Positions 56,441 to 64,000 of a DNA stretch of 64,000 bases are shown in pieces. The notes below the pieces were generated by a model. That model saw nothing but the letters and a program-made list of their open reading frames with translations, had not been told where the DNA came from and did no database searches. This DNA comes from Ptiloglossa arizonensis. Its lineage: Eukaryota > Arthropoda > Insecta > Hymenoptera > Colletidae. The translations under genes were made by a program, and so were the position numbers. Position 1 is the stretch's first letter; each line of letters starts with the position of its first letter. The stretch covers positions 248,001-312,000 of the forward strand of contig NW_027478918.1 in the NCBI RefSeq assembly GCF_051014685.1. The letters run 5' to 3'.

Positions 56441-58200
56441 TATACGTTATACGTTATACGTTACACGTTATACGTTATACGTTATACGTTATACGTAATA
56501 CGTTATAGGTTATACGTTATACGTTATACGTTATACGTTATACGTTATACGTTATACGTAATACGTTATAGGTTATACGTTATACGTTATACGTTATACG
56601 TTATACGTTATACGTTATACGTTATACGTTATACGTTATACGTTATACGTTATGCGTTAAACGTTATACGTTATACGTTATACGTTATACGTTATACGTT
56701 ATACGTTATACGTTATACGTTATACGTTATACGTTATGCGTTATTCGCTATAGGTTATGCGTTATACGATATACGTTATGCGTTATAGGATATATGTTAT
56801 ACGTTTTACGTTCTTCGTTATACGTTCATCGTTACACGTTATACGTTATACGTTATACGTTATACGTTATACGTTATACGTTAGACGTTATACGTTATAC
56901 GTTCTTCGTTACACGTTATACGTTATACGTTATACGTTATACGTTATACGTTATACGTTATACGTTATACGTTATACGTTATACGTTATACGTTATACGT
57001 TATAGGTTATACGTAATACGTTATACGTTATACGTTACACGTCATACGTTATACGTTATACGTTATACGTTATACGTTATACGTTATAGGTTATACGTTA
57101 TACGTTATACGTTATACGTTATACCCTATACGTTATACGTTATACGTTATACGTTATACGTTATACGTTACAGGTCATACCTTATACGTGATATGTCATA
57201 CGTTAGACGTTATGCGTTATACGTTATACGTTATACGTTATACGTTATACGTTATACGTTTTACGTTATACGTTATACGATATACGTAATATGTAATACG
57301 TCATACGTTTTACGTTATACGTTATACATTATACGCTATACGTTTTACGTTATACGTTATACGTTATACGTTATACGTTATACGTTATACGTTATACGTT
57401 ATACGTTATACGTTATACGTTATCCGTTATACGTTATAGGCTATACGTTATACGTTATACGTTATACCCTATACGTTATACGTTATACGTTATACGTTAT
57501 ACGATATACGTTATACGTTATAGGTCATACATTATACGTTATATGTCATACGTTAGACGTTATGCGTTATACGTTATACGTTATACGTTATACGTTATAC
57601 GTTATACGTTATACGTTATACGTTATACGTTATACGATATACGTAATATGTAATACGTCATACGTTTTACGTTATACGTTATACATTATACACTATACGT
57701 TTTACGTTATACGTTATACGTTATACGTTATACGTTATACGTTATACGTTATACGTTATACGTTATACGTTATACGTTATACGTTATACGTTATACGTTA
57801 TACGTTATACGTTATACGTTATACGTTATACGTTATACGTTATACGTTATACGTTATACGTTATACGTTATACGTTATACGTTATACGTTATACGTTATA
57901 CGTTATACGTTATACGTTATACGTTATACGTTATACGTTATACGTTATACGTTATACGTTATACGTTATACGTTATACGTTATACGTTATACGTTATACG
58001 TTATACGTTATACGTTATACGTTATACGTTATACGTTATACGTTATACGTTATACGTTCTACGTTATACGTTATACGTTATACGTTATACGTTATACGTT
58101 CTACGTTATACGTTATACGTTATACGTTATACGTTATACGTTATACGTTATACATTATACGTTATACGTTATACGTTATACGTTATACGTTATACGTTAT
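56441..58200 (+). repeat. Domain II module C, fifth occurrence, with the longest pure run noticed
   Basis: The TTATGCG/TTATTCG/CTATAGG series starts at about 56,737 (offset 27,083 bp from the 29.66-kb copy) and carries a TTAGACG at about 56,881 not seen there. The TCATACC/TGATATG motif is intact near 57,177, but the second is changed near 57,528-57,548, reading TCATACA and TTATATG. A pure run from about 57,706 to 58,056 (about 50 units) is the longest I noticed. Paired TTCTACG units follow near 58,057 and 58,099. Confidence 0.82.
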
Positions 58201-59580
58201 ACGTCATAGGTTATACGTTACACGTTATGCGGTATACGTTATACGTTATACGTTATACGATATACGTTATACGTTATGCGTTATGCGTTCTTCGTTACAC
58301 GTTATACGTTATACGTTATACGTTATACGTTATACGTTATACGTTATACGTTATACGTTATACGTTATACGTTATACGTTATACGTTATACGTCATAAGT
58401 TATACGTTATACGTTATACGTTATACGTTATACGTTATACGTTATACGTTGTGCGTTATACGTTCTACGATATTCGTTATACGTTATACGTTATTAGTTA
58501 TACGTTATACGTTATACGTTATACGTCATAGGTTATACGTTATACGTTATGCGTTATACGTTATGCATTATACGTTATACGATGTACGTTATACGTTATG
58601 CGTTATGCGTCCTTCGTTACACGTTATACGTTATTCGGTATGCGTTATACGTTATACGTTATACGTTATACGTTATACGTTATGCGTTATACGTTATACG
58701 TTATACGTTATACGTTATACGTTATACGTTTTACGATATACGATATACGTTATACGTTATACGTTGGACGTTATACGATATACGTTACACGTTGTACATT
58801 ACATGTTATGCGTTATACGTTATACGTTATACGTTATACGTTATACGTTATACGTTCTACGTTATACGTTATACGTTATACGTTATACGTTATACGTTAT
58901 ACGTTATACATTATACGTTATACGTTATACGTTATACGTTATACGTTATACGTTATACGTCATAGGTTATACGTTACACGTTATGCGGTATACGTTATAC
59001 ATTATACGTTATACGATATACGTTATACGTTATGCGTTATGCGTTCTTCGTTACACGTTATACGTTATACGTTATACGTTATACGTTATACGTTATACGT
59101 TATACGTTATACGTTTTACGATATACGATATACGTTATACGTTATACGTTGGACGTTATACGATATACGTTACACGTTGTACATTACATGTTATGCGTTA
59201 TACGTTATACGTTATACGTTGTACATTACATGTTATGCGTTATACGTAATACGTTATACGTTGTACGTTATACGTTATACGTTATACGTTATACGTTATA
59301 CGTTATACGTTATACGTTATACGTTATACGTTATACGTTATACGTTATACGTTATACGTTATACGTTATACGTTATACGTTATACGTTATACGTTATACG
59401 TTATAAGTTGTACGTTATACGATATACGTTATACGTTATTCGTTATACGTACTTCGTTACACGTTATACGTTATACGTTATACGTTATACGTTATACGTT
59501 ATACGTTATACGTTATACGTTTTACGATATACGATATACGTTATACGTTATACGTTATTCGTAATACGTTATACGTGATA
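58201..59580 (+). repeat. Shuffled domain II modules
   Basis: TTACACG/TTATGCG/GTATACG near 58,217 and again near 58,975 bracket the TTGTGCG/TTCTACG/ATATTCG/TTATTAG order (58,450-58,497), the TTATGCA/ATGTACG order (58,563-58,586) and TTGGACG/TTGTACA/TTACATG (58,764-58,805). The same TTGGACG group recurs near 59,149. A copy-specific TCCTTCG is at about 58,610 where other copies have TTCTTCG. The junction of module parts near 58,725 differs from that in 26.3-28.0 kb. Confidence 0.75.
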
Positions 59581-61200
59581 CGGTATACTTTGTACGTTAT
59601 ACGTTATACGTAATACGTTATACATTATACGTTATACGTTATACATTACATGTTATGCGTTATACGTTATACGTTAAACGTTATACGTTATACGTTATAC
59701 GTTATACGTTATTCGTTATACGTTATACGTTATACGTTATACGTTATACGTTATACGTTATACGTTATACGTTATACGTTATACGTTATACGTTATATGT
59801 TATACGTTATACGTTATACGTTATACGTTATACGTTATACGTTATACGTTATACGTTGTACGTTATACGTTATAAGTTGTACGTTATACGATATACGTTA
59901 TACGTTGTTCATTACATGTTATGCGTTATACGTTATACGTTATACGTTATACGTTATACGTTATACGTTGTACGTTATACGTTATAAGTTGTACGTTATA
60001 CGATATACGTTATACGTTATACGTTATACGTTATACGTTATACATTATACGTTATACGTTATACGTTATACGTTATACGTTATACGTCATAGGTTATACG
60101 TTACACGTTGTACGTTATACGTTATACGTTATACGTTATACGTTATACGTTATACGTTATACGTTATACGTTATACGTTATACGTTATACGTTATACGTT
60201 ATACGTTATACGTTATACGTTATACGTTATACGTTATACGTTATACGTTATACGTTATACGTTATACGTTATACGTTATACGTTATACGTTATACGTTAT
60301 ACGTTATACGTTATACGTTATACGTTATACGTTATACGTTATACGTTCTACGTTATACGTTGTACGTTATACGTTGTACTTTATACGTTATACGTTATAC
60401 GTTATACGTTATACGTTATACGTTATACGTTATACGTTATACGTTATACGTTATACGTTATACGTTATACGTTATACGTTATACGTTATACGTTATACGT
60501 TATACGTTATACGTTATACGTTATACGTTATACGTTATACGTTATACGTTATACGTTATACGTTATACGTTATACGTTATACGTTATACGTTATACGTTA
60601 TGCGTTATTCGCTATACGTTATACGTTATACGTTATACGTAATACGTTATAGGTTATACGTTATACGTTATACGTTATACGTTATACGTTATACGTTATA
60701 CGTTATACGTTATACGTTATACGTTATACGTAATACGTTATACGTTATACGTTATACGTTATACGTAATACGTTATAGGTTATACGTTATACGTTATACG
60801 TTATACGTTACACGTTATACGTTATACGTTATACGTTATACGTTATACGTTATACGTTATACGTTATACGTTATACGTTATACGTTATACGTTATACCCT
60901 ATACGTTATACGTTATACGTTATACGTTATACGTTATACGTTATACGTTATACGTTATACGTTATACGTTATACGTTATACGTTATACGTTATACGTTAT
61001 ACGTTATACGTTATACGTTATACGTTATACGTTATACGTTATACGTTATACGTTATACGTTATACGTTATACGTTATACGTTTAACGTTATACGTTATAC
61101 GTTATACGTTATACGTTATACGTTATACGTTATACGTTATACGTTATACGTTATACGTTATACGTTATACGTTATACGTTATACGTTATAGGTTATACGT
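59581..61200 (+). repeat. Domain III-like segment with long pure runs
   Basis: It contains GTATACT/TTGTACG near 59,581, TTACATG/TTATGCG near 59,645 and 59,911, TTATATG near 59,795, and TTGTTCA near 59,907. Two pure runs of about 220-235 bp flank TTCTACG, TTGTACG and TTGTACT at about 60,346-60,380. The right end, TTATGCG/TTATTCG/CTATACG near 60,599 through TTATACC/CTATACG near 60,892 to TTTAACG at 61,081, matches the end of both 7.4-kb copies. The TTATACC to TTTAACG distance is 189 bp, as in copy 1. Confidence 0.78.
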
Positions 61201-64000
61201 AATACGTTATACGTTATACGTTACACGTCATACGTTATACGTTATACGTTATACGTTATACGTTATACGTTATAAGTTATACGTTATACGTTATACGTTA
61301 TACGTTATACGTTGTACGTTATACGTTATAAGTTGTACGTTATACGATATACGTTATACGTTATTCGTTATACGTGCTTCGTTACACGTTATACGTTATA
61401 CGTTATACGTTATACGTTATACGTTATACGTTTTACGATATACGATATACGTTATACGTTATACGTTGGACGTTATACGATATACGTTACACGTTGTACA
61501 TTACATGTTATGCGTTATACGTTATACGTTATACGTTGTACATTACATGTTATGCGTTATACGTAATACGTTATACGTTGTACGTTATACGTTATACGTT
61601 ATACGTTATACGTTATACGTTATACGTTATACGTTATACGTTATACGTTATACGTTATACGTTATACGTTATACGTTATACGTTATACGTTATACGTTAT
61701 ACGTTATACGTTATACGTTATACGTTATACGTTATACGTTATACGTTATACGTTATACGTTATACGTTATACGTTATACGTTATACGTTATACGTTATAC
61801 GTTATACGTTATACGTTGTACGTTATACGTTGTACTTTATACGTTATACGTTATACGTTATACGTTATACGTTATACGTTATACGTTATACGTTATACGT
61901 TATACGTTATACGTTATACGTTATACGTTATACGTTATACGTTATACGTTATACGTTATACGTTATACGTTATACGTTATACGTTATACGTTATACGTTA
62001 TACGTTATACGTTATACGTTATACGTTATACGTTATACGTTGTACGTTATACGTTGTACTTTATACGTTATACATTATACGTTATACGTTATACGTTATA
62101 CGTTATACGTTATACGTTATACGTTATACGTTATACGTTCTACGTTATACGTTGTACGTTATACGTTATAAGTTGTACGTTATACGATATACGTTATACG
62201 TTATTCTTTATACGTTCTTCGTTACACGTTATACGTTATACGTTATACGTTATACGTTTTACGTTGAATGTTATACTTTATACGTGGCATGTAATGCGTC
62301 ATACGTTTTACGTTATTCGTTATACGTTATACGTTATACGTTATACTTTATACGTTATACGTTATACGTTATACGCTATACGTTATACGTTATACGTTAT
62401 ACGTTATACGTTATACGTTATACGTTATACGTTATACGTTATACGTTATACGTTATACGTTATACGTTATACGTTATACGTTATTCGTTATACGTTATAC
62501 GTTATACGTTATACGTTATACGTTATACGTTATACGTTGTACGTTATACGTTATAAGTTGTACGTTATACGATATACGTTATACGTTATTCTTTATACGT
62601 TCTTCGTTACACGTTATACGTTATACGTTATAGGTGATACGTTATACGTTATACGTTATACATTATACGTTATACGTTATACATTACATGTTATGCGTTA
62701 TGCGTTATACGTTATACGTTATACGTTATACGTTATACGTTATACGTTATACGTTATACGTTATACGTTATACGTCATAAGTTATACGTTATACGTTATA
62801 CGTTATACGTTATACGTTATACGTTATACGTTGTGCGTTATACGTTCTACGATATTCGTTATACGTTATACGTTATTAGTTATACGTTATACGTTATACG
62901 TTATACGTCATAGGTTATACGTTATACGTTATGCGTTATACGTTATGCATTATACGTTATACGATGTACGTTATACGTTATGCGTTATGCGTTCTTCGTT
63001 ACACGTTATACGTTATTCGGTATGCGTTATACGTTATACGTTATACGTTATACGTTATACGTTATGCGTTATACGTTATACGTTATACGTTATACGTTAT
63101 ACGTTATACGTTATACGTTATACGTTATACGTTATACGTTATACGTTATAAGTTATACGTTATACGTTATACGTTATACGTTATACGTTGTACGTTATAC
63201 GTTATAAGTTGTACGTTATACGATATACGTTATACGTTATTCGTTATACGTGCTTCGTTACACGTTATACGTTATACGTTATACGTTATACGTTATACGT
63301 TATACGTTTTACGATATACGATATACGTTATACGTTATACGTTGGACGTTATACGATATACGTTACACGTTGTACATTACATGTTATGCGTTATACGTTA
63401 TACGTTATACGTTGTACATTACATGTTATGCGTTATACGTAATACGTTATACGTTGTACGTTATACGTTATACGTTATACGTTATACGTTATACGTTATA
63501 CGTTATACGTTATACGTTATACGTTATACGTTATACGTTATACGTTATACGTTATACGTTATACGTTATACGTTATACGTTATACGTTATACGTTATACG
63601 TTATACGTTATACGTTATACGTTATACGTTATACGTTATACGTTATACGTTATACGTTATACGTTATACGTTATACGTTATACGTTGTACGTTATACGTT
63701 GTACTTTATACGTTATACGTTATACGTTATACGTTATACGTTATACGTTATACGTTATACGTTATACGTTATACGTTATACGTTATACGTTATACGTTAT
63801 ACGTTGTACGTTATACGTTATACGTTATACGTTATACGTTATACGTTATACGTTATACGTTATACGTTATACGTTATACGTTATACGTTATACGTTATAC
63901 GTTATACGTTATACGTTATACGTTATACGTTATACGTTATGCGTTATTCGCTATACGTTATACGTTATACGTTATACGTAATACGTTATAGGTTATACGT
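61201..64000 (+). repeat. 1.88-kb tandem pair at the right edge
   Basis: About 61,272-61,850 recurs at 63,148-63,726 at an offset of 1,876 bp (268 units), with TGCTTCG, TTGGACG, two TTGTACA/TTACATG/TTATGCG motifs and TTGTACG/TTGTACT. Between them lies the diverged block at 62,200-62,335 (TTATTCT, TTCTTCG, TTGAATG, TGGCATG, TAATGCG), then TTGTGCG/TTCTACG/ATATTCG near 62,831. The second copy is followed by the start of the TTATTCG/CTATACG/TAATACG motif and is cut by the window edge. Confidence 0.8.

Larger units (their letters stand above)
1..64000 (+). repeat. Heptanucleotide satellite array, unit TTATACG, filling the window
   Basis: The sequence is a head-to-tail array of TTATACG in one orientation from the first base to the last, and it continues past both edges. 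Pure stretches of 20-50 units alternate with variant-rich stretches; in 181-780 about a third of the units carry a substitution. Common variants are TTGTACG, TTATGCG, TTATTCG, ATATACG, CTATACG, TCATACG, TTACACG, TTATAGG and TAATACG. The consensus is 2/7 GC, with T in excess of A on this strand. Each unit holds one TATA and, across its junction with the next, one ACGT palindrome. No inversion of the array and no foreign insertion was seen. The scale and period fit eukaryotic satellite DNA. It does not resemble a G-rich telomere repeat. The species cannot be named from this sequence. Confidence 0.99.
56441..64000 (+). repeat. Array domain IV (mosaic of domain II and III modules)
   Basis: Sequence right of the 7.4-kb pair returns first to domain II modules (56.74-59.25 kb), then alternates domain III order (59.5-60.0 kb), long pure runs with TTGTACG/TTGTACT pairs (60.36, 61.81, 62.04 and 63.68 kb), and the domain II 1.2-kb module (61.3-61.6 and 62.9-63.45 kb). 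It ends at the window edge inside a TTATTCG/CTATACG/TAATACG motif, so the array continues. Confidence 0.75.

Noticed and set aside
1..64000. Telomere repeat
   Set aside because: The unit has the 7-bp length of plant telomere repeats but is not G-rich, has one G per strand, and lacks the T/A-then-G-run form. Substitution load and kb-scale duplications are also unlike telomerase-made tracts.
1..64000. CRISPR array
   Set aside because: There are no unique spacers. What looks like spacer between variant motifs is the same 7-bp repeat.
1..64000. Promoters from the many TATA sequences
   Set aside because: TATA occurs in every unit by composition, with no start-site context, downstream gene or terminator. 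Diffuse transcription is possible but not visible in sequence.
1..64000. Hairpin or cruciform-forming inverted repeats
   Set aside because: Only the 4-bp ACGT palindrome per unit and short chance palindromes made by variants (such as GTATAC or AACGTT) are present. No longer inverted repeat or strand switch was found.
1..64000. Naming a species from the heptamer
   Set aside because: Many insects, plants and other eukaryotes have 5-10 bp satellites, and I do not recognise this unit with enough certainty to assign it.

Overview
The whole 64 kb window is one uninterrupted satellite array built from the 7-bp unit TTATACG (+ strand; CGTATAA on the - strand). I see no gene, RNA gene, transposon, CRISPR array or unique sequence. 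The first full unit starts at base 1 and the last ends at 63,999. The span fits 9,142 seven-bp units plus a single 5-bp unit at 16,444-16,448. A short-period satellite of this length points to eukaryotic heterochromatin (pericentromeric, centromeric, subtelomeric, or a B or sex chromosome), but nothing here identifies the species or the chromosomal position.

The long plus-strand open frames are a consequence of the repeat. Because 7 leaves remainder 1 when divided by 3, every + frame reads the same heptapeptide (LYVIRYT) with no stop. Every - frame meets TAA once per 21 bp. Starts and stops arise only where units carry point variants, so none of these frames is annotated as a gene.

Point-variant units fall in fixed orders that recur as large blocks, giving several nested levels of higher-order repetition. 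Domain I (about 1-19,000) has modules of 0.38-2 kb, including a 1.96-kb tandem pair at 5.5-9.4 kb. Domain II (about 19,000-31,400) has a different variant vocabulary, including a four-copy mini-array at 23.5-24.4 kb. Domain III (about 31,400-56,440) has modules of 0.5-1.9 kb, a 1.37-kb pair at 37-39.6 kb, an island of domain II sequence at 39.7-40.7 kb, and a 7.4-kb tandem duplication (about 41.62-49.03 and 49.03-56.44 kb) that itself contains 1.88-kb and 0.4-kb duplications. Domain IV (about 56,440-64,000) is a mosaic of domain II and III modules, with one strongly diverged block otherwise found only in domain I.

The main observations are the nearly perfect 7-bp register despite many substitutions, length change by whole units inside pure runs, the layered duplication history, retention of the CpG in almost every unit, and the absence of any insertion. 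Module boundaries are approximate because breakpoints inside pure repeat cannot be seen. All comparisons were made by eye.
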